The notes under the pieces: generated by a model
Seen by the model: only the letters and a program-made list of their open reading frames with translations
What the model was told of the DNA's origin: nothing
The model's database searches: none
Program-made: the position numbers and the translations under genes
DNA from: Psococerastis gibbosa
Taxonomy: Eukaryota; Arthropoda; Insecta; Psocodea; Psocidae
DNA: 64,000 nt
Reading direction: 5' to 3'
NCBI GenBank assembly: GCA_963971405.1
Contig: OZ020484.1
Location: 9,238,001-9,302,000, forward strand
In this document: positions 55,946 through 64,000 of the stretch, one piece after another
How the letters are laid out: each line of letters starts with the position of its first letter
How positions within the stretch are numbered: position 1 is the stretch's first letter

Positions 55946-56081
55946 GGCGCAAAGTCCACCGGCCTCGCGATAGTGATAGTGATACTGATATTGACGTGGT
56001 AGCAGACATTTTTAGATTGTCTTTAATGTCTGCTACCACGTCAATATCACCATCACTATCGAGGTCGGTGGAATTTGCGCC
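55946..56081. mobile_element. Small fold-back Harbinger-like MITE
   Basis: A 136-bp hairpin: GGCGCAAAGTCCACCGGCC, TCGCGATAGTGATAGTGATA, ATTGACGTGGTAGCAGACAT mirrored to GGTCGGTGGAATTTGCGCC. Flanks TAA and TAT. The two opposite ORFs over it are reciprocal shadows of the palindrome. Confidence 0.88.
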
Positions 56082-56419
56082 TATAGGCGATATTAGTAGA
56101 TTCTGTTGGGCTTGTACCCCAAAATATCCACCAACAGAAATTTTAGGGTTTAAAAATGAAATTCGGGGCATCGTTCTTGTTCCTACACTAATCTCGTCCG
56201 GACCCATTAATTAATAAATCAAAGTTAAAAGAAGGTGATACTTATACACGAGCTTATTACTATATTCGTCTAGCCTACATAGTGTTTTAAAATAGGGAAA
56301 GCGGGTTCAACACGTGTGCGAAATGTGCTCTAGTGTAGTTTAATAGTGCAATAAGTAATCTTTTAGGATAGAAAGTTTAATTAATTTAAGATTTAAATGG
56401 TTCTCTTCCCTAACAAACT

Positions 56420-56715
56420 TCTTTTATGAAGAATAAACATTGAAGACACCGCGGAAGCTCCAAGACGAATGACAATGAGAGCTGTAAAGAGGGAAAAGAA
56501 GTAGGTAGTGCAAACCTCCCTACACCTTATCAGCCAGAGCCGAAGGGATTTTTAACATTGTATCAATAAAGGTTATTTGTAGCTCTCATTTTCTTGGAAA
56601 AAAATGGGTCCCTTCCACCACTACCTTCTTTTGAGAAGAATAAACATTGAAGACACCGCGGAAGCTCCAAGAGGAATGGCAAAGAGAGCTGTTAAGAGGG
56701 AAAAGAAGTAGTGCA
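56420..56715. repeat. Two direct copies of a ~95-bp segment, 207 bp apart
   Basis: GAAGAATAAACATTGAAGACACCGCGG starts at 56428 and again at 56635, each followed by AAGCTCCAAGA.GAATG and AGAGGGAAAAGAAGTAG. Between them lies unrelated sequence with AATAAAGG. Confidence 0.8.
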
Positions 56716-57149
56716 GCTGTCAAGACTAAACATTCATTCCTTATCATTCCTTAGCTCTCTTCCCTCTTACATTTCAATTTTGTAACGGCATGGCAGGTTC
56801 TGTTTATCAAATTAACGTTGTTGGCACCTGCGTCTCTTTTCTCCGCAAAATCTTAAAAATAAGTAAAGCATTGTTTCTCTATGCTTCTTTTGCAATGCAG
56901 GGGCTTGCCTTCTTTAAGTCTATACTGTAAACATAGGCCCCCCCCCCCCAACTTAGCTCAATGAATTATTAACATGTTCTCAACATACTCCTATTGTAGC
57001 ACCATGCAATAGGAACATGACATGGGAAGTCAGTCAACCCACCCGTGACAACCGTTGCTCCCAGTTTACTAGAGGGATTTTGAAAATAATTACAGCGTTA
57101 AGTTTTACATGTTGGTAATTTTGTTGACACTGAACTGAAAGTAGTATAT

Positions 57150-58080
57150 TTTTGTGTACATCTACGTCGCACTGTTAGGACTTCTCTCTTTCATATGTGG
57201 GCTGTTACATGTGCTTTCTAACAGTGTTTCTTTGCACTGATAGACTTTCTCTCTTCCGTGTGGGCACATACGCCATTGTGCCGATAGTTTTATTGCCCCA
57301 TGTGGGCTTTTCTCATCCATGTGTGGGCTCTTACATATCTCTGCTGACAGTTTTATCGCCAACGGCCTTACCATGTTGATTCCATTAGAACAGAGCATGT
57401 TTCAAACTGCGGTAAACTTGGTAGTGTGCACAGCGTTGGCAGGGGAACATGGTGGGACATGATATCGCGCTTATTTAAGTATAGGTACGTGTCGAGTCCT
57501 GGTCACCTCCGATTTTATCGTGTGACTTTATCATGTTCCCCAAGTGGTTCGGAATCCACTATAATCAGGAGGTCCACCCCGTCAGTCAACTCCCCTTTCC
57601 CCCGAGGTGAAAGAGTCTGCCCTTAGGGTGCCTCAGGTTAACAAACAGACTCACTCCCCCCTCCCCCAGGCTGACAGGGTTGCTTAAAGCAGAAATGCTG
57701 AAAGCAGGCGTTGGAAACAACAACAACAGTTATATCGCCACTGATAGGGTTTCTCTCTTTGGTGTGGGCTCTGAAGTTTTTGCGCTGTTGGCACATGTAT
57801 GGCTTCTCCCTTCCATACATGGGCTCTTGTAGATAGTTTTACCGACACTGTTAGGGTTTCTCTATTCCGGGCCGGCACTTAAGCTTCCGTGCTGTGCACA
57901 TGGCTCCTCTCATCCACATGCAGGCTGTTGTTGATTGTTTGTTGATTGTTGATTTATTGACACTGGTAGGATTTCTCTCTTCCACGTGGGCTCTTAAGCT
58001 TTTGTGCTTAAAGTGTGTATTGGCATATGAAGGGCTTCTCTCTTACAAGGAACAAGCAACTGAACCTTCGAAGAACACTG
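57150..58080 (-). pseudogene. Decayed C2H2 zinc-finger array
   Basis: On the - strand a linker-like unit recurs about every 55-75 bp once the insertion is removed: AAGAGAGAAACCCTATCAGTG, AGAGAAATCCTACCAGTG, GAAGAGAGAAAGTCTATCAG and so on. In readable pieces it gives GREKPYMCQQRKNFRAHTKER, HQREKPYQW, GREKVYQCKETL and HMDEKS. These are relics of the H(T/S)xE(K/R)PYxC finger linker followed by C..C-K-F. At least eight relics are visible. Cys and His pairs are mostly lost and frames shift, so it is a dead fragment. It is interrupted by the repeat at 57361-57729. I cannot name the source gene; an old retrocopy or duplicated fragment is possible. Confidence 0.68.
57361..57729 (+). mobile_element. 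SINE- or LINE-3'-like insertion, copy 2, inside the zinc-finger relic
   Basis: It is the inverse of 29131-29490, starting AACGGCCTTACCATGTTG and ending GGAAACAACAACAACAG. TTTTATCGCC (57351-57360) and TTATATCGCC (57730-57739) flank it with one mismatch, a 10-bp duplication within zinc-finger sequence. The two copies remain closely similar. Confidence 0.8.
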
Positions 58081-58688
58081 GTACGGTTCCCCCCCCCCTT
58101 CCAAGCTCAAATATATCCGGTGGACCTCATTCGTATGTGTTTTAGTAGTTTTACTGATTAAAAACGATATGCAAAAATAATGCATGAATTATAAGTGTCA
58201 TTAACATACTTGTAACAGATACAGTATGTAGTATCGTAAGGGAGCTAGTTTAAAGTTGTACGAGTGTGTGCCACTAAAGCTGAAGTGGCGGCCGCACCCT
58301 CCGGAGAAAAACCAGCGAAGACTAGATAAAATGCACTTGCCACTTAAAACAAATACAAATAGTTGCCATAGCATGGAATCGCCCCCCCCCCCTCCCCCCC
58401 GCCCCGCGAGAATTATATCTGGGTCCGACCTTGTGCTGAACGCGAGCTGATTCGAAAGCAGACATGTTCCGCCATAAAACAGACATATTATTGGGTTGGG
58501 TTGAGCAGTGGTGCAACTTTTACAACTTTTTAACGACATTTTGTTTGTTAACCCGAACCTACTTGCTTACGTGCATTATGATCATTATGACACAGTTCAA
58601 GCTTCAATCCCAGATGGGGCCCTCCTTTTTATCTTTCTGCCAAATTTCGTGGAAATGTCTTATTATGTATGTCTGCAAGCTATGGTAT

Positions 58689-59067
58689 GGTGCCCATTCC
58701 ATTGACCGGCCAGGGCTATTTCCAACAACGGTGACGTGGTAGCAGACATTCAAGACTTAGGTGGCGTTTCCACCGACCTCGCATTGCAGAATTGACGGAA
58801 ATGTTTATTTTCCTCTATGCCATAGTTAAAATTGATCAATGATCATACAGTAAAATCACAAACAAACAAACTAAAATTAAAAAATGGCTTCATGGGATAT
58901 GTTAATTACAAACATTTTAATAGATTTCTATTTAAAAAAAACATTTCCGTCAATGTCATTTGCAATCTGCAATGCGAGGTCGGTGGAACGGCTACCTAAG
59001 TCTTGAATGTCTGCTACCACGTCACCGTTGTTGGAAATAGCCCTAGCCGGTCAATGGAATGGGCGCC
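58689..59067. mobile_element. Large fold-back Harbinger-like MITE
   Basis: Ends GGTGCCCATTCCATTGACC mirrored to TCAATGGAATGGGCGCC; blocks GGCCAGGGCTATTTCC, ACGGTGACGTGGTAGCAGAC, CCGACCTCGCATTGCAGAAT and TTTTCCTCTATGCCATAG as in 5418. Flanks TAT and TAA. Confidence 0.85.
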
Positions 59068-59084
59068 TAACTGTACTTGATTAT

Positions 59085-59335
59085 GTCATGCTTTCGCTTG
59101 TTTCATTGCGTCAATGGTAAGCTTGTCTTAGCTCATACCAGTATATGCTACAGTTATACAGTATACCAGTTTGCCAATGGCCAAAAATTCATACGGGAAC
59201 AATACAAATAATGTCCAAAATCCATGGGGTCGTTGGTATTGGACAGGGGACCAATGGGCCACTATAAGTAGGCCTTGGTCCTTAAAAGGTCCTTCAGGAC
59301 ATTACTGCTACTACTACTGTTACTGCTACTACTAC
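59085..59335 (+). repeat. SINE-like family 2, copy with (CTA)n tail
   Basis: GCTTTCGCTTGTTTCATTGCG, CCAGTTTGCCAATGGCC, AATAATGTCCAAAATCCATGGGG, TCGTTGGTATTGGACAGG and GGTCCTTAAAAGGTCCTTC, followed by a 40-bp (CTA)n run. It is among the most complete copies. Confidence 0.75.
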
Positions 59336-60721
59336 TATGTCTGTCTGCCAGTATGTACCTGTATATGTCTCATTAAGTAATTGTTTAGGTCAAACATAGT
59401 ACATGACCATGAACAACTTCTGCAGCAATAAAAAATTATACATACAGCATATCAACGTGCTTAGTTTGTACTTTGTTGTTTAGTAACGTCAGGTGCTCGA
59501 GGCACCTGCCGTCGGGTGTCATATATTAAGGTGTAGTTGTCGGCACATTCTGTATCTGTCTCATATATTGTAACACCCTGTATAGCTGTCAATGAATGGC
59601 TTTCTATGGTCTGTGCTAGAAGAGTTGTATATAATGTAGTCTAAATCACATTTACTACAGCAGTCAGCAGCCCCTGTCCTTGCGAAGGTTAGGTGTGCTC
59701 TCCCCATACTAGGCTGTTGGTTCCTGGGGTCGTTTTGTATGTACATTTAATAGTCAATTATAGGAGCCAGCAGGAGTAGAGGAATGTGGAGCACCCGACA
59801 CATTAATTAGAAATTTTCTTCGAAAAAAATATGAGTTGCTACCTATAGACTTAACTGGCCCTAAGACGAAGAAAAATGTAAAAAAAAGAGTTATTTGGAA
59901 AAAATTTCCGTGGAATATGTCTACGTAATCCAGTCGCAGACTCTCACTAGTCCATTATTATGAAAAAAATTGAGAGTTTTTCATATTATCCGAAACATAA
60001 AAGCAGCCTAACAACGTCGCTAAGGACCATCTCAAATTTTCTTGCTTCCGTTTTCGCTTCGATGTTAACCAAAAACATGCGAGACATGACGTTGTACGTA
60101 TGAAATGAATAAAATATCTGGGATAAGTGATATGAGAGGGGGGGGAAGACTGGCTGGGGATTACATGCATCGCGAATGCTCTCTTGCCGAAAGCAAACAC
60201 GATTTGTTATTCCATTATTTTTTTAGTGTTTGCTTTTAATCCTAGAGTTTTTACGGCGTTGTCGCGACGTAGTACACGTTGTGCAGACTCGGGTTGGAAT
60301 TGTTCCGAGAATCGTTAGAAACAGCTGCTGGGGGAAAAACTGGAGCGTTCCCTATGGTTTTTGCCTCCTCCAATCCTCGCTTCCTTCTCCCAATGTGCGG
60401 TTTACACCTCTCCCCATGGTCCTAGACTCCTAGAGACGCGACATATTCTTAGGTAATTTTGATTGAGCGCCCCAATAATCCAACATGAAGGAAAATCGTT
60501 AGCTAATATTACGATAGAAACACGAATGTTTGCCCAGTGTTGGGTGTAGACATTTGCAAGCATTTCTGCCCTAGTGGCTAGTACACACTCGAATATTGGA
60601 ACAATATCCAATAAATATGGGTCTAAGAGAAATTAGAATGTGTAGTAACTATTTTCAGATACAAATCGTATACTTCAACATAAACATTCCAAATATTTCA
60701 TAGATCGAATAATTATTAGAG

Positions 60722-61375
60722 TGTACATTATATTATTCACATATAGCGGACTTACTCTATAAGTGGGATATCACGCACTTGTGCCAGTTTGGTAACTCGG
60801 CTGGATTGACAGTGTAGAGGTCCCTGGTAACCGTCGAAAGGGGCGCGAGGGGCAATGGCCCGATGCGCTCAGCTCTGAGTACTGGATCAGCATGATTGGG
60901 GGGGGAGCCCTCGCTCACCACCCCATTACGACGTTTACATGCAGTTCATTATTGGAGTTCACTCACACTTATTTCAGATAATCACTTTATACACTTTCAC
61001 AATTTGGAGTAGGCTACTTCTAAATAAGTGACTTTGGCGAGTCAAGAATCAAATACATAATATGTCAAAAATAAAAGAACGTTTACGGTAAAAGTTGGAT
61101 GAGACTGGACGCAGTAACTGTCAGTCGCTGCCTTTTTATCACCTCCGGATGACCGTTAGAGATTAATCAGACTGTACACCGTAAGAAGCCGGTCTCGCCC
61201 ATGTATAAGCATAAGCGGCCTAGACATCTACGGTACACAGCCTGAAGTTCTACATGCATCAACCGACACCCGAAGTGATGCGACAAAATGCACAAGCCAG
61301 ATCATGTTTGCAGACCTTGCCAAGGTTTGCAAACCGACCCGGAAAAAACCTACTGTGACAGATACTGACGTCACA
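60722..61375 (-). mobile_element. 3' LTR of a non-autonomous LTR element (probably truncated)
   Basis: These 654 bp are repeated at 63256-63909 with no difference that I could find, including an eight-G run. On the - strand it begins TGTGACGTCAGTATCTG. It stops at TGTACA, where the other copy appears to continue about 105 bp further to TCTCCACA. A C run (G run on the - strand) followed by ATATTC precedes it on the - strand, a possible polypurine tract. Confidence 0.82.
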
Positions 61376-63150
61376 GAATATCCCCCCCCCCCCCAAAAAA
61401 AAGCGAAAGGAGAGAGAAAGAAGACCAAAAAACAATAAACAGTTCTGCAAGTCAGACACAGATTAGGGTACATGTTACAATTCAATCATTAAGGAGCAAT
61501 CGGGTATACGATACCAAGAAAAATACAGAGTCGGGTTCTGAGGTGACAAGAGATATAAATAAATAAAAAGGAAACCAATGACATACATTTCAGAGAACCA
61601 CAAGACTCATTCACACAAGCAAACATACAAGTTGAACAGGAAAACCAGAGTTCCATCAGTACCAACATCTCAAACAGCGTCACTGACAAATCAGACGAGC
61701 CTGCTACTAGTCGTCCATGGCGTGATACAACAGGCCAAAACTGCCAGGCTCGACAACCAATGGAACCAAAACTAGAGGAGGTATCTCACTGAAAGTTCAG
61801 GCGAACCCGCTACAAACATACCCAAGGTGTGATACAACAGGTCAAAACTGCCCGGCTCAACCACCGAGGAAGCAAGAGGGGGCACCATTCACAATCTGGG
61901 GTCCCCAGGGGAACTTTAACCAGATACAAACATACTTCTAGGGAACCTGTAAACAAAAAGGAAACCGAACTCTTGTCATCTACACAACCAAATAGGTTAC
62001 CAAGCATATTGAAACAACCCAAAGAGAAGAACGACCAGTCAAGAATTTAAAAATGTCACATGAGCCAAGGCTACAATTTTCATAAAATAGGTAAGGCGGG
62101 CACTCGCCCTAACCCCAAAACAGTAACCAGTCCATCCAAACACCAACCTATATAAAACACTCAACCTAAACCACGCCAACCTGTACGTATACAGTATGTA
62201 GGTAACCTATGTAACTCTACCTAACCCCCCTATGGGCCTCAGTTTAACATTCTAACCCAACACTCCGCCTAGAGCAAATTAACGGTGTAAAAGGGTACGT
62301 GTACGTGTAATGAAAAAAAAACAAACCACACATTAATTCTCATAGTAGGCAAGAGTCAATCAGGAAGTAGAATCTAGATATACAATAATCTCAGTAGCCA
62401 ATTGTCGGCTGGCAATGCCCACGACAATATACTGGCAGAAATTAACGTACATGAAAAACTTACCCAATTAGAGAGAAAAATAAAAGCAAAAGAAAAAAAA
62501 AAAATTACGCCTAGTTTCTCAGTAAAGCATACACGTTACTGGACTAACAGCTGATTTTAACAAAAACGAACCTGCTCACACATGTAGCAGTTGACAGGAG
62601 GCAACCTAATAAGACAAGCCCAAACCCATGGCTCGCATAGGCACTCCCGACACCTTAGGAAAAATTTCAATTAAGAGTTACACCAGATTACCTAAGAAGA
62701 CACCAAACTGCAGCAGATCCCAATATAAGAAACCATCCACTAACAGCATTCTCCATCACCGAAACAAGTGAAAATTCGTTCAAGTCGCACTTTAGCCAGT
62801 GACCAATCGACCCACGCCAGATGTGCATGTATCAAATTTGGGAGAAATAATTACGTACGCGTTACGTGAATAAAGAGCTCACCAAAAAAACTGTACAATA
62901 TGAACCTAGTGCAAGGCATCTTATGAACAACATACCGTATGGCAAAGTACTATCTTATACAAATATGACCGCAAACCATGTGCAATTAAAAATTCAAGGA
63001 ACAATATCATTACGTTACATTGCGAACAATCCGAATTAGCCGTAAGTGGCAAAATGCAAGAGAAAAATAAAACTGCAACACAGAAACATTATCTATCAAA
63101 AACCATTAATCAAGTTAAAAAAAAAAATTTACGTTGGGCGCCATTTTTCT
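61376..63150 (-). mobile_element. Internal region of the LTR element, no gag/pol
   Basis: About 1.77 kb without any gag, protease, RT or integrase motif on either strand and no ORF above about 85 codons. Near the 3' side there is a two-unit repeat: GTGATACAACAGG(C/T)CAAAACTGCC at 61722 and 61829 (period 107 bp). It is A-rich on the + strand. It must rely on another element's proteins, as in TRIM/LARD-type elements. Confidence 0.75.
63131..63143 (-). promoter_or_regulatory. Primer binding site, tRNA-Lys type
   Basis: On the - strand the bases read TGGCGCCCAACGT, matching the first 13 positions of the primer site complementary to the 3' end of tRNA-Lys (the Lys1,2 type). It lies seven bases from CTCCACA, the likely LTR end. 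This orients the element on the - strand. Confidence 0.75.
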
Positions 63151-63909
63151 TGTGGAGATTTCTCTTGAACTGACTCTAAAATCTCCTCAAGCATCCGACT
63201 AGCTACGGGTAGGTCATTCTGCTAATTAATAAGAAATATCGTAGGTAAACATGGTTGTACATTATATTATTCACATATAGCGGACTTACTCTATAAGTGG
63301 GATATCACGCACTTGTGCCAGTTTGGTAACTCGGCTGGATTGACAGTGTAGAGGTCCCTGGTAACCGTCGAAAGGGGCGCGAGGGGCAATGGCCCGATGC
63401 GCTCAGCTCTGAGTACTGGATCAGCATGATTGGGGGGGGAGCCCTCGCTCACCACCCCATTACGACGTTTACATGCAGTTCATTATTGGAGTTCACTCAC
63501 ACTTATTTCAGATAATCACTTTATACACTTTCACAATTTGGAGTAGGCTACTTCTAAATAAGTGACTTTGGCGAGTCAAGAATCAAATACATAATATGTC
63601 AAAAATAAAAGAACGTTTACGGTAAAAGTTGGATGAGACTGGACGCAGTAACTGTCAGTCGCTGCCTTTTTATCACCTCCGGATGACCGTTAGAGATTAA
63701 TCAGACTGTACACCGTAAGAAGCCGGTCTCGCCCATGTATAAGCATAAGCGGCCTAGACATCTACGGTACACAGCCTGAAGTTCTACATGCATCAACCGA
63801 CACCCGAAGTGATGCGACAAAATGCACAAGCCAGATCATGTTTGCAGACCTTGCCAAGGTTTGCAAACCGACCCGGAAAAAACCTACTGTGACAGATACT
63901 GACGTCACA
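63151..63909 (-). mobile_element. 5' LTR of the non-autonomous LTR element
   Basis: On the - strand it would run from TGTGACGTCAG (63909) to TCTCCACA (63151), about 759 bp, with TG..CA ends. The part 63256-63909 is the exact repeat shared with the other LTR; 63151-63255 has no counterpart there. The right flank is AATGA; no matching duplication is seen at 60721 because that LTR seems cut short. Confidence 0.75.
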
Positions 63910-64000
63910 AATGACTCTGCCCCCGGGAAAGAACACTTTGAACCCTATCTAAATAGGATAGCCTGACTGGGTTCGGTTTTCAACCCCTAAATATTGGATA

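Larger units (their letters stand above)
43032..64000 (+). other. Intron downstream of the second Ig half-exon (partial)
   Basis: The intron starts at the GTAAGT donor and runs past the window edge with no further Ig, fibronectin or transmembrane-type exon visible. Stretches with no assignable content are 43040-43800, 43880-44980, 45065-45600, 47030-47770, 48290-49000, 50860-51380, 51715-52150, 52505-52970, 53450-53980, 54610-55160, 56085-56410, 56720-57150, 58085-58690 and 59335-60720. Confidence 0.7.

Noticed and set aside
55897..56214. Opposed ORFs of about 100 codons
   Set aside because: They are mirror readings of the palindromic MITE at 55946-56081.
58201..58539. 112-codon ORF on the - strand with a Gly run
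   Set aside because: The Gly run is a translated poly-C tract; no family resemblance.
60722..63909. Segmental duplication instead of LTRs
   Set aside because: Equal 654-bp blocks with TG..CA-type ends, a nearby tRNA-Lys primer site and a purine run next to one block favour an LTR element, although no flanking duplication was found.

Overview
The window is almost entirely intronic sequence from a large, AT-rich, transposon-laden animal genome, most likely an arthropod and probably an insect. Two canonical exons on the + strand (3721-3834 and 42822-43031) join in phase 1 to encode one complete immunoglobulin (Ig) domain. Its wording (VPPQ start, GPYQEGDE, VTGGRP, VRWW, DLHSEYTCQASN) fits the arthropod Sidestep family of cell-surface guidance receptors. 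The exons are separated by about 39 kb of intron. No start codon, signal peptide, transmembrane exon or 3' end is present, so the gene extends beyond both edges. Only 324 of 64,000 bases are confidently coding.

Everything else I can interpret is repeats. (1) hAT-type DNA transposons: a decayed 1.4-kb element with recognisable transposase remnants (9709-11116), and many short C/G-tract elements, several flanked by 8-bp target-site duplications (15890, 19410, 21829, 25058, 55164). (2) PIF/Harbinger-like fold-back MITEs, at least nine copies in two size classes, starting GGCGC..ATTCCACC and flanked by TTA/TAA. (3) A MITE with 11-bp exact flanking repeats (1233, 49028), a Tc1/mariner-like MITE (29601), and several other inverted-repeat families. 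(4) Non-LTR retrotransposon 3' fragments on both strands (1.7, 5.8, 13.5, 22.2, 36.8, 39.3, 41.2, 45.6, 48.1 and 53 kb). (5) A tRNA-derived SINE in at least nine copies and two further SINE-like families. (6) A non-autonomous LTR element (60722-63909) with apparently identical LTR segments and a tRNA-Lys-type primer binding site on the - strand. (7) Tandem arrays of 177, 200, about 188 and 223 bp and a CTACTGT/CTACAGY minisatellite.

Layout: 0-3.7 kb upstream intron; 3.7 kb first Ig half-exon; 3.8-42.8 kb intron packed with nested mobile elements, ending in a dimeric tandem array and a vestigial partial copy of the next exon; 42.8 kb second Ig half-exon; 43-64 kb downstream intron with more transposons, a decayed C2H2 zinc-finger array (57.1-58.1 kb, - strand) split by a retroelement-like insertion, and the LTR element at the end. 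Most small ORFs are chance frames inside repeats. All family calls rest on reading the sequence by eye.
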